DNA of 64,000 nucleotides from Voacanga thouarsii. Taxonomy: Eukaryota; Streptophyta; Magnoliopsida; Gentianales; Apocynaceae. The stretch is taken from the NCBI GenBank assembly GCA_026120185.1, contig JANUWF010001179.1, positions 1,653,501-1,717,500 of the forward strand, in the 5' to 3' direction. The translations under genes and the position numbers were made by a program. Under the pieces are notes generated by a model. It saw nothing but the letters and a program-made list of their open reading frames with translations. It ran no database searches and had not been told where the DNA came from. Positions 24,351-36,680 of the stretch are shown here, piece after piece. How positions within the stretch are numbered: position 1 is the first letter of the stretch; each line of letters begins with the position of its first letter.

Positions 24351-24838
24351 GCTCACTAGAATTAATCATATAATGTCTAGACCAAGGTTCCCACAGAAAG
24401 TTAGCATTGTATTGGCCCCCACATTATTATACACAGCATGTTGTGTTTTGTGAGAATCAATGCTATCCTAGGCATTTGTTCCATTCCCACATCATCATAG
24501 TAAGATTTTCTTGTCTATGATTTCATATAGGCTTTCGCAACACGTGAGAGGTAGAAATAAAATTGGTTTTTAGGTAGATCATCAAAGTTTGTGGTAGTCA
24601 TGGTATTTTTACTTGACAACTTATACCATTTCTGGGAACTTATCAGTTTTTAGGTCTCAAAAGTATTTAACATCAATATGTGAATCTTCTGCAGTTGAAC
24701 ATAACATATATCACGAAATCCAGGATAGGTTTCCTGAGAGCAATATAACACTTCAAGTCATGCAAACAATAATTCAAAAAAAGAAAAAGAAACAACGATA
24801 GCCATTGTCGTAAAAGGGACAAAGTAAGAGAGAATTAC
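24351..24838. other. Junction between Sirevirus gag and C2-gene relic
   Basis: There is no firm gene. On the minus strand a short phrase at 24686-24700 reads VQLQK, which would fit the fourth exon of the C2 gene just upstream, but it lacks a clear acceptor site. The Sirevirus-like 5' end must fall here; no LTR is recognisable. Confidence 0.4.
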
Positions 24839-25333
24839 TTTCTATTGCCAATAAAATCGTCGTAAGTGATAGTATTGTTGTTCCAAACCATGACATTGAC
24901 CTCACGTTTGAGGTAACCCTTCCATCAGAGTGAACATAAATTTCTCTTGAAATGTATTCATTTCCCTCCGTCTATTGAATAGCAACAATTAATTAATTAA
25001 ATTTGACTATTTCATTTCTCCAAAATCGAACATATAATTATGTGAAAAAAAAAAGGATATCCACCTGTGTGGGTGAGGTGCGATAATTGGTGCTACCGTA
25101 TTAGATAAACATAGGGATCTTGCCTTGATATCCACCCCGTATCCTTCAATTTGGTACAACCAACAACTGTAAATTGCATCCACCAATTCATTCAAAATTC
25201 AACATTTATCACCATATAAACAAAACAACAAAGCTGGGGAGGGGGGAGGGAAGGGTGATCTTGCAGAGGAGAGGAGAAGAAACAATTACCGGTGATTTCA
25301 AGGAGGACCTTGAATGCCAAAAATCATCGACAT
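24839..25333 (-). pseudogene. C2-domain (calcium/phospholipid-binding) small protein gene, decayed
   Basis: Three exons are visible on the minus strand. Exon 1 (25333-25290) has ATG then GIQG, a two-base loss, then LLEIT. Exon 2 (25166-25065) reads VVGCTKLKDTGWISRQDPYV, then a frameshift before YGSTNYRT. Exon 3 (24971-24839) reads TFQEKFMFTLMEGL in one frame and EVNVMVWNNNTITYDDFIGN in another. Introns have GT at 25289 and 25064 and AG before exons 2 and 3, and the exon 1/2 phase joins I-T-V-V-G-C in frame. This is the pattern of small plant single-C2 proteins of the 'elicitor-responsive / 16-kDa phloem protein' type, which bind membranes in a Ca2+-dependent way. The C-terminal exon is missing or lost at 24.7 kb, where the Sirevirus starts. 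With at least three frame breaks it is a pseudogene or a captured fragment. Confidence 0.75.
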
Positions 25334-25415
25334 GGACGAATATGCAATAGCAAAAGACATCGAAGGAGGAAGAGGTTTTATCTAGAGTTTCATCATCCTG
25401 TAAACAAAGCACTTG

Positions 25416-25542
25416 CCTTTTATATACAATATAATAAAGATGGAAGACGACAGCGAATTTTTTTTAAAAAAATTCAAATTTCTTTTAAAAAAACTTCCCT
25501 TTAAATTTTCTACTTCCAAATGTCAACAGGACGGTCCACGTG
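25416..25542 (-). promoter_or_regulatory. Promoter elements of the C2-gene relic
   Basis: On the minus strand TATATAAAAGG (25426-25416) lies about 85 bp before the exon 1 ATG. A G-box CACGTG is at 25537-25542. Both fit a normal plant promoter, suggesting this gene once stood here with its own control region. Confidence 0.5.
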
Positions 25543-25599
25543 CCTCTTCAAGACGCTTCCGTAACTCCTATAGATATATAGGTTTTGAATTACATTAAT

Positions 25600-28190
25600 A
25601 ATTAGTGAAAATGTTACAAGCATTTCAAATATGGTTACATTAGCAAAATGCAATCTTTAATGCTAATGCGACATGTATACTTCTTTCCCTTTTTCAAATT
25701 ATCTAATTGCATATAAAAATCAATAAAACAAGAAAATAAAACTTATAACTGAGATGTTTTGAAAGGTCACAAAGGACTTTTCCATACTAATGATGTCTCC
25801 CAAAGATGCCCCACTTCAAGAATTACTTTCAAAAAGCACACTACAAAAATTCTGAGCATACCCTGCATCAACTTAAAATAAACTATTAACTATTAAGCCA
25901 AACACCAGACAGAAGCAGACAAGAATACAGACATGAAACGTTAAAAACTACTAAAATTATATAATCTTTCCCTACTCCTTAGCCCGGGCTTGGGACCGGT
26001 TGTGCATATAACACAGGCGGAGTTACAAGAACACCTAAACTAACAAATAGATACGTGTATCAACATTGCATCATCCATAATATCATCCCAAAAAATATTG
26101 GAGCATTTACATATCAGCAAACACCAAGCAGGACTTTGACAGGGACACCGACAAGGTGAAACAGATGACCCTAAGAAACATCCCATGAGGAGAAAAAAAA
26201 AAAACTTGTTCCAACATTTTATCCAATGCACCTGAAATGGGGATACAACATAGATCAACCGTTAACAAGAACCTCCTCCTTAAATGCAAAAACAAATTGC
26301 ACTAAGATGTGGAACTCAAACAACTCCAACCGATACTCCAAGACAACCAGAAGTATGTATCAATCACAGAATTATTTTGAACCAAAAGCAGCACTCTACG
26401 TCAAACTCCCCCACCCATCCAACATTTTTAATCTCAAACTCAAACTTTAGCAGCTGACATTCAGAGAGATGATCACGCAGACTTACATTATATGCCAAGC
26501 TTGTCATGAAATCTTATGGGCACATCTGAATGAGGCAGCAGTAACTACATGAGGCTGATAGTAGATATAGAGATGTTACCGAAAACCCTGGTTAAGTAAA
26601 ATACATTTGCACCCAATCTCCACCACCAAGAAACATGCTGACAGGAATAACTTTATGGAAGCGCACTAAATTCTTCAGACTAGCACTCAGAACAAAATAC
26701 ATCATGAACATAATCTCTCTCTCAAGAAAGCAGACCGCATCTCATAATATAAGCTCGATCTAAATTCAACACCATGTACATCTTACATGAGAGCTCACAG
26801 CACAGGAAATATTATTCAAGACCCAAGCACCTATCATAAATATTCATCATACAAATAGGTAAGATATATTACCCCGACAACTTCAGTTCATAATAGACTA
26901 CAAAAACAAGACCAAGGCAATCACTGTTTAGGGAAGAAGCTTGTCATTAGACTTTAAGCATCCTTCAACAAAACTTCTCAGAATCAACATAAGGGCAACA
27001 TAACTTCGCTAGGCACATAACTTGCAGCCCAGACAAAAGTACCCCAAGAAAAATAATTAAAGAAACAGGATAACATATGTCCATTATAAACCCTGCAGGC
27101 AGAAAGACATTTCCACATGTAAGCCAGGCCCAAAAAATAACACAAGCTACAATAGAACAATGCCAAGAATTACATATAAGATAGTCATAGAGGAAGTAGA
27201 AAGGCCAAGGGAGTAAAAAAGGCATGTCAACATGTGCAATTCTCGAAAGGAGGTGCAAAAGGAGACAGGAATGCTGGCCTGTAGAGTCTCCCTACGTCTT
27301 AGGAATGAATTAGAAAAGAAGTGACAAACAGACACCTTTCAATTAGGTTAGTTAATAAGTAGACAAACAACACACTTCATTTTAATAATCCTCTAAATTT
27401 TTAAAACATGAATTTTTGCCATAAAGTAGCACACCAAGTGAAGTAAAACGGGGATCATATGCACTCAAACCTGAAATAGAAGTAAAAGCAGACCTAGACT
27501 TTAGAACTTGCATAATCCCTAAATTGTTACTTATTTGCAAGATTGCAAGGAAAAAGTACGACTAATTAATAGATATTATCATGCCAATAATTTTGTATAA
27601 CAGTGATAAATGCACATATAATAGCATTTTCCATATAAACAATTAGTTATATCATGAAAATAGCTTTACTAAAGTTCACTAAAAAAATAGAACATAACAT
27701 TAGTAACAATTCCATGATATGTCCCTAAAGAAGCATGATAAAAACTAATATCCTTTATGGTAATGCAAAGTTCATTGATAATGCAACCGAACAATTTTGA
27801 AAGTAATTCCATGATGCCTCCCTAGAACCAATATCAATGTCCAAAAAATTTAAACTTCCCATCAATAATGACAAAAATATATGAAAAAAGGATTGACAAA
27901 TCAAACACGGGTTGTCTACCAAAATAAAATTTTTTTATCGATCATGAAACATGAAGGGTTGCAATAATTACATCGATCACAATATAGCTCCAAAGTTATG
28001 GTCATCCTAGCTATAAATCCTACCATTAAAATTTTTAATTGTCTAAAAAAATATATACAATTTTATTAAATTTCAATAACATATCATTCAATCATTATAT
28101 AATTATGTGATCATACAAGAACTGATATGACTTTTTGTGGTGGCTTTTTCTTAGTGTTGTGGTATATTTGTTGGTTATAGTTCAGCTCAA
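25600..28190. other. Non-coding region, no gene recognised
   Basis: The plus strand is rich in A over T, as expected if this were intron or untranslated sequence of a minus-strand transcript. A minus-strand frame at 26965-27258 would code a hydrophobic peptide, but I recognise no family. No repeats of note were seen. Confidence 0.4.
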
Positions 28191-29210
28191 CAATGGGAAC
28201 CAAAACAGAAATTTTTTTTCTTGTGACAAAAGAAAAAGGTAACCTAACTATCTACACTTTTTCAAACCCTTGAAGAATAAAGCCTCAAAGACCCTCAAGA
28301 TGAATAGAAAGTTCTACTAGATTCTCACTCTAATATCCTTGAAGCAACAAAGGCAAACAAGAACAATAGAATAGAGAAAATAGTCACCTAAATATTGAAT
28401 TTCAAACAAACCTTAGAAGAACAAAGTAACTAAGACCCATTCAAAGAAAATAATATTGGATTATCCAAAAGATTTATAGACTCTTACAAAAGGAGGACAA
28501 ACCCTTTAGCTTGGTCTTGAACAAGATGAACAAGAAGGTTAGGGCCTCTTAAGATTCTCTTTCAAATTTGAATTAAAGTGAAGTGAACTGTCTTGTCAAA
28601 GTAATAAAGGTTCTATTTATACTACCCTAACCCTAGCTAAGTAATCTCTGAGGTTTAGTTACAATTTAGGGTCAAAATAAATCTTTACAAGCAATTAAAA
28701 GTGAAGAAAACTGAAGAAAAGCATTAAAAAGTGGAACAATCGACGACTACCCAGGGACAAGCCGGCGCCGGTTTGGAACATCACGACCAGCGCCGGTTAG
28801 GTTCTGTCTTCGGCCGGTTCTCATTTGCTTGAGTGTTGGTTTTGGACAGAATGGAGCCGGCGCCGGTTTGGCTGCATGGAGCCGGCGCCGGCTGTCCCCT
28901 GGAAGCCTCCCTGGTCAAATTTCATCCCCTTTTGCTGACGGCTTAAGTTCTTGTTGGGGTCCTTCACGGATGGCCATCAACACGAACTCTTGACTCACTT
29001 CCTCAACCCTCCAATCCTCCTTCATCCTCAAGCATTGTTTGATGATCAATTGAAAATCATCTTGAAGCTTCTTGGTCCTCACTCTAGTCATCGGTCCTTG
29101 TCCTCTATGATGAAGTGGAGTCTCATTAGGAACAAAACAACAAAAATGAAGTACATATTCATCTATAGGAGGTCAAATTACCCTCCTCCTAAATTATCCC
29201 AATATATTAG
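28191..29210 (-). mobile_element. 3' end of a decayed Gypsy-type LTR retrotransposon
   Basis: Minus strand. A C-terminal polyprotein fragment at about 29123-28915 (HRGQGPMTRVRTKKLQDDF, ending GDEI and TGA) is of the GPMTR type that closes many plant Gypsy polyproteins. It is followed by an LTR-like stretch with a GC-rich repeat block and a TATA-like TATAAATA (28621-28614) downstream. No LTR borders could be fixed. It may belong with the Gypsy scrap at 32.0-32.6 kb on the same strand. Confidence 0.45.
28761..28893. repeat. GC-rich palindromic motif repeated five times
   Basis: GCCGGCGCCGGTT occurs at 28761, a shorter CAGCGCCGGTT at 28788, CGGCCGGTT at 28811, GCCGGCGCCGGTT at 28856 and GCCGGCGCCGGCT at 28881. 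GGCGCC is self-complementary. The block stands out sharply from its AT-rich surroundings. Confidence 0.85.
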
Positions 29211-29575
29211 AATATGCCCAGTTCTAAGAAGCAAAAGAATAGAAAATTCAAATGATAAAAATTGGGCGTAACAACCAACATGAAACTCAATAAAGGGGAA
29301 GAAAAGCAAAATTAAGATTTGAACATTAGACTTCTAGAGGGATAAGAGGACACAATTTATTATTTAAATAAAATAAAATAAAGAGGAGGGACCACAAAAC
29401 AACAACCCAAAAGCTGCCCCGTTCCAAAACTCCAAGTTGACCCCAACTGCAAAAGCAGGTGAAACACTTATAGAATTGTACGTGAAAGAATATACCCACA
29501 GTTGACAGTACATTAAAAAGGGATGCAAGGGATTTTTGGTACGCCCTCAAAATCAACTACTACATTTAGTAATTA
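29211..29575. other. Non-coding spacer
   Basis: No gene is supported. It ends at the TA dinucleotide that forms the MITE target site. Confidence 0.4.
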
Positions 29576-29891
29576 CTCCCTCCGTCCCTATTTATCTGTC
29601 ACAAATGAAAAGTTTTGGTGTTCCTTTTATCTGTCACATTGAAAAAATTTAAGTGTTGTTAATGTTAATTTTAATGCTATACCCTTGTATTAAATAGATT
29701 TGGAAAATGTTAGTGTAATAACTTTAGAGAGAGAGTTAAGCAAACAAAACAAGAAAATAATTATGGAAAACATTAAATCCAAAGATACTTTGGAATGTAT
29801 AAACAAAATTGTATGAATTTAATAAAATAACTAATTTTTCTTAAACTGTGTGAAGTAGTTAACTGTGACAGATAAATAAGGACGGTGGGTG
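29576..29891. mobile_element. Stowaway-like MITE (316 bp)
   Basis: It begins CTCCCTCCGTCCCTATTTAT and ends ATAAATAAGGACGGTGGGTG, imperfect terminal inverted repeats of the Stowaway (Tc1/mariner) type, flanked by TA at 29574-29575 and 29892-29893. The inverted ends continue inward (TCTGTCAC against GTGACAGA). It has no coding capacity, as expected for a non-autonomous element. Confidence 0.9.
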
Positions 29892-30489
29892 TATCAAAAA
29901 ACTCAAAAGTGCACAAACTTATTCCAATAGTTATACTCTAATGACTCTCTCTTTACTAGGTAGTGGTAATTGTCCTTTCCTTGTCTACAAAACAAGGTTA
30001 TACAGTAATGAGCACAGGACCAAAACAAGAAGGTGACCCAAAGAAGGGAAGTAAAAACAAGTTAAGCCTTCGGTTTGACCAGACTAAGATGAGTGTATAG
30101 AATCTACACAAAATAGGAAACACAAAGAGAGAGATAAGGGTAGATATCCATATAAATTAGGTGAACAGTGGAGATAAGCGTCAATGATAACCTATAACTT
30201 ATTTCTTTCGCTACCAGTGAAATGTCAACCAGTCCCATGCCTGCAGCACAAAATTAACCAAACTAAGGAAACTCGTGCACCAATTTTAGACAGTAAATGA
30301 AATATAAATAGGCAGGAACCAGAAGCCACATGCGCTAATTCTAAGAGCCACATATAGAAAGAATCAGTATAGTAGCCAAGAAAACTTTCATTTCATTTTC
30401 CCATTCCTATAGATGGAGAATCCCAGGATGCTGTATAAAAGAACTCTTAACAATATTGAAATGACAGAATAGAAGAAAAAAGAAACCTA

Positions 30490-31500
30490 ATCACAGAAAT
30501 TTACACACCTAGCCCAATTTTTACATTGCTGAAGCTGTGTTGACTGTAAATAAATGGAAACATATGGCCTCCAGAAACAACAAATGCTTTAGAGAACAAA
30601 GCACCAGAAGAAATTACTTACCCAGAAATCGAGAGCATATGAGAGGAGAGATTCCTAGCCGTGAAACACTCCATCAGATGACAAATTGCAGTCTGCACAA
30701 ACGAGAACACATGACAGAAAGGTTCCCCGCACAACCTTTAAAAAATTACTGTAGTTTAATCTAATAATTATCCAAAATACCCTGAGCTCTTTATCTTGAC
30801 TCCAATCGAGAATGTTAGGACAGCCCTATACTATAGTTCAATAATCCAATTTCAAGAAATCAATGAACTTCCTCCCATGTCTTCGCTAGAATATTACCTT
30901 ATCCAGGCTAATAATCAATATTCAAGAACTCAATTAATACCTGTAGTAACAAAAAGAGGAGTGTAAATCCAGTGAACTTTTAATCAGATGCTTAAGATAA
31001 AAAATGTAAACACAATCCCTGAAGGGACTGCTGAATCCCAAAAATTGAACCAGCAATCAAAGATAATCAAACATCCAAATTTATATCTGCAACAAAATGG
31101 TGCTTGCTAATGAAAGAGAACCCCTGAGATTAAAGTAGGTTTTTAGGACCCAAAAACTAGTGAGAGAGAGAGAGAGAGAGAGAGAGAACATCATAAAATT
31201 CCATGACAAAATACCAACTGCCATCCCTTCCTAAAATCTCCAAGCCAAAACTAACACATGACTGTTGAAAATCTCATATCTCCAAGTCTCTAAAAGTAGT
31301 AGTCAACTGTTGATGCAGGATAAATCATCACTCATCTCCAAGTCACTAAAAACAATAGTTAGAATCGTTGATGCAGGATAAATCATCACTAACACCTTCA
31401 GGGTAGGCCCAGCTTGCAGCTTAGGACATACTAAGACAAATATAACCATGAATTAATCGATAAAAGACCCCCCAAAAAATAAAGACATTTAGAATCTCTA
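30490..31500. repeat. Diverged module, copy 1
   Basis: Landmarks in order: AAGCTGTGTTGACTG, TGGCCTCCAGAAACAACAA, CTCCATCAGATGACAAATTG, TTTCAAGAAATCAATGAAC, ATTAAAGTAGGTT, a (GA)n run at 31162-31187, TCCATGACAAAATACCAACT, and GACATACTAAGACAA. The same landmarks recur in the same order in copies 2 and 3. Confidence 0.7.
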
Positions 31501-32039
31501 AAGAATACCATGATTGAAAAAGAATAGTCCAAGTATGGTGAAAAGGATTGAAATAGTTGGATCTGCTCATGCCATAATACTATTATACTAAAGACTACTT
31601 TGCATTCATCTTATTCTAGTATCTACATTCTAATTTTTATTATATGTTATCATACTATATTACAAGTATATTAGCTAGCTATAAACTTCAGATTATCCAG
31701 GCCTACACTAAGTTGCAAAATATTGGAATGTTATGAAACGCACTTCAATTGTAAAAATGTCATCCAATTTCAAGATCTCGATACTCTTCATACAAGAAAT
31801 TTATCATGGCAAAAAGCAAAAACATTTGGCTTTTGCAACAAATAAGTATGAGGACATTAAAAAAATATACAGCAATTATATTTCTCTTGAATAACTAAAA
31901 ATATCATTTTAAAAAATATACATATATTTTTCAACAAATAAAAGCTTTTTTTTTTTTTTTTGTGGTTTGGACCACCAATTTAAGAAAATAGGGTGAAGGA
32001 CCAACCAAATATGAGCTTTTTTAGTTCCCTAAGAAATAT

Positions 32040-32570
32040 TATTGTTGTTCAATCAAATAAACTTCCTTTCTGCAAGTAGAGACAACTAAAACTTTAGCAT
32101 CCAAGCAAAATTTTGAAGCCAAAAGATATTTTGCAAACAAATAAACCTTGGGAGAGTTGATTAATTTCGTTTTAAGCACATTAAAAGCATTGAAACATTT
32201 ATCATCAAAATTGAAAATATCATCCTTTTCAAGTAAAGAAGTAAGAGGTTTAGAAATTTTCAAGAAATCCAAAATAAACCTCCGATAAAAACATGTATGA
32301 CCAAGAAAGTTTCGGATAGCTTTTACCGAAGTAGGAAGGGCAAGTTTCTCAGTTGCCCCAATTTTTGCTTTATCAATCTTAATATCTTTTCTTGAAATCT
32401 TATGTTGAGTGGTGCACAGACGGGAGCTGGCACCAGTTTATCTATGGAGTAATTGATTTTATCTTCAAGTGAGGGGCAGCGCCAGTCATCTTTTGCTGTA
32501 TCAGGTAGCTCTTTACCGCTCCTCAATGTAATGGTGGCTGAATCCTCTTGAATTTCCAATCCCAATGGTA
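32040..32570 (-). pseudogene. Athila-like Gypsy fragment, internally deleted
   Basis: Minus strand. The 5' part reads ATITLRSGKELPD, typical of the gag/protease border in Athila-type elements. After about 40 codons it jumps to the end of the reverse transcriptase and the RNase H connection: IDKAKIGATEKL, FLGHTCFYRRFILDFLKI, SKPLTSLLEKDDIFNFDDK. The intervening protease and RT core are missing. A frameshift lies near 32340. It is a dead scrap without LTRs. Confidence 0.7.
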
Positions 32571-32934
32571 GCCGTTCTTATGATTTTAACACTAAGTCTG
32601 TTAAAAACTAAATTTGCCTCTCCATGTTTCAAGTTATTTCCTCAAATTTTGCAAGCGTGTCATCTATTTCGTGGAATCACTTGGTTATATCAGGCAAGAG
32701 ACAATATGGCAATACATAAATCATAGCCCTCCCAAATAAGATAACAAAAAAAAAACATTTTACTAAAAATACCGAAAGGAAAAAATGTGGAGAACCAACC
32801 AAAGATAGGTTAGGAAAAGCCAAATTCTTGAATCCAACAATGACATGACAGAAGAGAAGAAAGGAGAAACTTTGATTTCATAACATAATAAAATAGCAAT
32901 CGAAAAAAGACAACCCCCCCACCCCCTCTTTTAT

Positions 32935-33610
32935 TGGCATTTAAGCTGGCTGCAGGAGGAAACAAATAGTTTCGGTAAATCAACAATTGCTATAAATAAC
33001 AAACCAATGGAAGAAATTACTTTTCCAGAAAACAAAGACATATCCTAGGGAAGCCTTCCATTATCCTATAGTCGAAATTCACACCTCACTTTGATTCCAA
33101 TCAATATCACTAGGGAAGCCTTCCACCATCCTATAGTCGAAATTCAAGAAATCAATGAACAGCCTCCACTATCATCATAAGAATATTAGTTTTAATAGAT
33201 CAAAGAACTTGATAGCAATAAACCTGAAGACATTCCAACATGCAAAAATCAATCAGAAATTCAAGAAAATCAAAATCCAAAGTTTTATCTCAACAAATTT
33301 AGCTCCTACCGATGGAAGAGAACCACTCACATTAAAGTAGGTTCTTTGCTAGGTCTTCAAACTAGTTCTTTGTGTGTGCATGAAAGAGAGAGAGAGAGAG
33401 ATCCATAACAAGATACCAACTTCCATCCTTTTTTTAGATCTCCAAGCCTCTAAAAGTAGTTGTTACAACTATTGATGCTAAATACTCATCACTCACATAT
33501 TCAAACCACAATGCATAGCTCCCATCCTAAGATGTACTAAGACAATCATCCAAAACAACAGCCAATTAATTGATAGAAGACATTAAAGAAAACCTAGAAT
33601 CAATAAAAAG
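32935..33610. repeat. Diverged module, copy 2
   Basis: Landmarks shared with copy 1: GAAGAAATTACTTTTCCAG, TTCAAGAAATCAATGAAC, ATTAAAGTAGGTTCTTTG, a short (GA)n run at 33384-33401, ACAAGATACCAACTTCCATC, CTCCAAGCCTCTAAAAGTAG and GATGTACTAAGACAATCATC. It contains an internal duplication of AGGGAAGCCTTCCA...CCTATAGTCGAAATTC at 33051 and 33113. Confidence 0.7.
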
Positions 33611-34089
33611 TGCCACAATTATTAACCAAAATAGTATAATAATAGGCGTAAGACCTAGCCATTGCAAAGTTCATACCATCCAGGTCTATATTCAGTGTTG
33701 CAAAATCTCAAGGTATCTTAAAACTGCACTAAGTTCATAATCTACACCATATAACATATCTGTATTATGATCTTATCACCCTAGTATAACAGAGAAGACT
33801 ATATCGAGCAAGACATTTCCTAAAGAAAAAAAAAAGAAACCTCTTTTTTCAAAAGAAACAACAATTTAAGAAAGAGAAGAAAGACGAATAAAAGATACGA
33901 AAAAGCTGAGATCCTGAATCCTATAATGGTATGACAGAAAAGAAGGAAGGAGAGACTTAGACTAAGCCTAACGTACCAATCCAAAATGACCCTTCCTTGA
34001 AATTGTTTAAGCTGTGCTAACTGCACACTGTGGAAACACCAAAGAGAAAAAACCACCAATACCACAAAAAAAAAAAAAAAAAATTGTAA

Positions 34090-35130
34090 CTAATAATCTG
34101 AAGAAAGGTTGCAGAATGCACCAAAATGTGGCTTCTAAGGCACCAACTGACAAAACAGACTAAAAACCAACAAATAACTGGATGAGGCTTCTTAAAAAAA
34201 TAGTGGCAGATAAGAAACACAGAAAGTTTGACACAAAATAACCAATCAAAAGCTGTGCCTTTAGAGAATCTAGAACCTCGCACATGCAGCAGTCTAGGTC
34301 CTCCAGGAATGTGCTTATAATAGATGGACTACAAAGAACAAGGCAAAACAAACGGATTCCGAGGCTAGGTAGCGCTCCATGAGTCATTAATACAGAAAGT
34401 ATGGCAGCTAACTAACCCGAAGAAGAGTTGTAAACTACACCAATAGAACTCTTGAATTACTTTATGCCAACCCCAATTGCCCAAGCACGCACAAAATAGC
34501 TTGGAAAAGATAGAACCAGAGAAGGCTTCTAGGCTTTTTAAAGGATAGTGGTGACAAAAAGCTCAAAAGTGAAGACACCAAACCCCTGATCAAATATTGC
34601 ATCTTGGTGTATCTAAATGAACTTGTAGCAGTCCTCAACTATATGTATTCCAAAATTAACTACAAAGAGCAAGAGAAAACAAATAGGTCCAGAAAGGTTC
34701 ATTTAAGTGACTAATAATCTTGAAAAACACAAGAACTCACAAAATCGCCAAAAAAGGTGGAAGGGGAGAAAAGGAAAGAAAAAAGGGGGGAGGGGGGGGG
34801 GAAGAGGGGGACGCACAACGCAACAACAACAGCAGCCACAACCACCTAGATGAAGCTTCTTTAAAGAATGGTGGGCACAAAATGGGAAGGTTAACACCAC
34901 AATACCAGTCAAAAGTATCACCTTTGAAATCTAATGAAAATCTGTATCTATTCCATATTAACTGCAAAGAACAAGGTGAAGCAAACATTCCATACAAGGA
35001 TTCTATAAGCTACTAATAATGTTTGGAAAGGGGGTCAGATAACAAATGCAAGGAAAGATTTGCAGATTACACCCATCGTAGCTCTCTTTGAATTCTCTTT
35101 GTGCCAAATCCAACTGCCAGGACAAGTAAA
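34090..35130. repeat. Diverged tandem units related to the modules
   Basis: Units of roughly 330-420 bp share GATGAGGCTTCTTAAAAAAA (34180), GAAGGCTTCTAGGCTTTTTA (34518) and GATGAAGCTTCTTTAAAGAA (34850). Each is followed by AATAGTGG, GATAGTGG or AATGGTGG, and later by text of the form CTACAAAGAACAAGG. A G-rich run lies at 34785-34810. Confidence 0.6.
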
Positions 35131-35649
35131 AACTGATTGAAACAAATAAGCTTATAGTCTTCTTCAAAAGCTAAAGGCAAAGTGAACACAGAACTTAGAA
35201 CACTAATTTTTCTGGTTAAGAAGCGCCTCTGAAAGACTCCATATGATAATGTCAGTCTTTACACTTAGATTGGGGTTTATAAAACAGTTTCATAGAAAAT
35301 ATAAGTATGATTTTGAATTTTTTAAAATTTTTTTGAGCCCACAGATCAGCAATGTAATATGCTTGCAGTGAGTTACAAAACTGTCACATTTCACAAATAA
35401 AATTCGTTTGCATTGAGTTAATTTTTTCTTGAAAACAAGCCCTAAAAGAGTATTTATTTTTTAAAATGCAGTCGAAGTCCAAATACACCCTCATCTTTAT
35501 AACCAAAGTGAGGGAAAAAAGAAAATGGAAGACAAATAGATCCAGATAAGGTTTCCTTAAGGTTCCTAATAATCACAAACATAACCCCATGCAACCCCGT
35601 GCACTGCTCTATCAAAACACACTGGAAACAAATCAGTTCAGAAGAAATA

Positions 35650-36680
35650 CCTTATTACAGGACCTAAGATTCCAATTCAGAAACACTTGTCCAAGCTGTA
35701 CTGCAAAATGATGGAAGCAAATAGCCTCCAAAAAACAACAATCACTAAAGATTACAAGCATAGTCACTATAAAATTCAAGACATATCACGAGAGACATTC
35801 TTAAGCTTGCTCTATTCCATCAGACATCAGATTTGCAGACTGCACAAACAAGAGCAGACAACAAAGAGGCTCTTGAAACAGCCAAAAAGCTAAGACAACA
35901 GTTAAAACGTGCAATTACCCAAATGTCTAAATTTCCTCAGTTACAACCAAACTCAGTTAGGAAAGCCTTCTGCTGTTGCTGAATAATTGACATTCAGGAA
36001 TCAATTAAAACCCTCCTCTGTCATCACTAAAATATTACCTTCAGTACATCATTCAGACCAAATAATCAATGATTCAAGAAAATCAATTAATGCCCAACAT
36101 AACACACACACCCACACACAAAAAAGGGGAAAAAATTGAGGAGGAGGAAGAAGAAGAAGAACCCAAATTCAGCCAAGTAGCTTCTATTCTACTACTCCTT
36201 GGATGCCGTGGAACATGCATAAATTCCTGTCCATATTCAAATAAGACCAAAAACCTTAAATACATTAAAGACAGCAAGATTACAAAATAAGAGAGACATT
36301 AAAAAACCCAACTAATCTACAAAGAGTATGAGAAAACCAAAGTTTTATCTGTGACAAACCAGTTCCAAAAATGGCTCGTTAGTAATGAAAGTCATAGAAC
36401 TCCATGACAAAATTCCAACTTCTTTTCCTTTTCAAGTTCTTGCATCCAGTAATTTCAACTGTCAAAGTAGGAATATCACTGTTTACAACTTCAAAAAGTT
36501 AGGCAAAACGCCCATCCCATGGCATACTAAGACAATCACCGGAAACAATATTCATTTTATTACTAAAAGGGGAAAAAAAAGGAAAAAAAGACCAATAACT
36601 GATGACAAAAAGCAAAAAACAAGTAGAACCTGGCTTCAAGCACAAAGAATCCCAACTCCACTAGCACGATACACATATAA
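35650..36680. repeat. Diverged module, copy 3
   Basis: Landmarks: CCAAGCTGTACTGCAAAATG, ATAGCCTCCAAAAAACAACA, TTCCATCAGACATCAGATTT, GCAGACTGCACAAACAAGAG, CATCACTAAAATATTACCTT, TCCATGACAAAATTCCAACT and GGCATACTAAGACAATCACC. Order matches copy 1. Confidence 0.7.

Larger units (their letters stand above)
1..24600 (-). mobile_element. Sirevirus-like Copia retrotransposon, 5'-truncated, split by Angela insertion
   Basis: On the minus strand the order is gag (about 24.35-22.9 kb), protease, integrase, reverse transcriptase, RNase H (ending 19804), spacer, then after a 16.7-kb insertion the envelope-like ORF and polypurine tracts. The flanks of the insertion join cleanly at the duplicated GTAAG (2755-2759 and 19417-19421). 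No 5' LTR is recognisable upstream of gag. A possible degenerate tRNA-Met primer site (TGGTATAAGTTG, minus strand near 24635) is weak. All coding parts contain stops and frameshifts, so the element is dead. The gag length, extra ORF and purine-rich 3' end fit the Sirevirus genus. Confidence 0.7.

Noticed and set aside
26965..27258. Hydrophobic 97-codon minus-strand frame
   Set aside because: T-rich sequence gives Phe/Leu-rich frames by chance; no motif, and a second overlapping frame looks the same.
30490..36680. CRISPR-like or satellite array
   Set aside because: The units are long, strongly diverged and irregularly spaced; this is a plant genome, and no short identical repeats with unique spacers exist.
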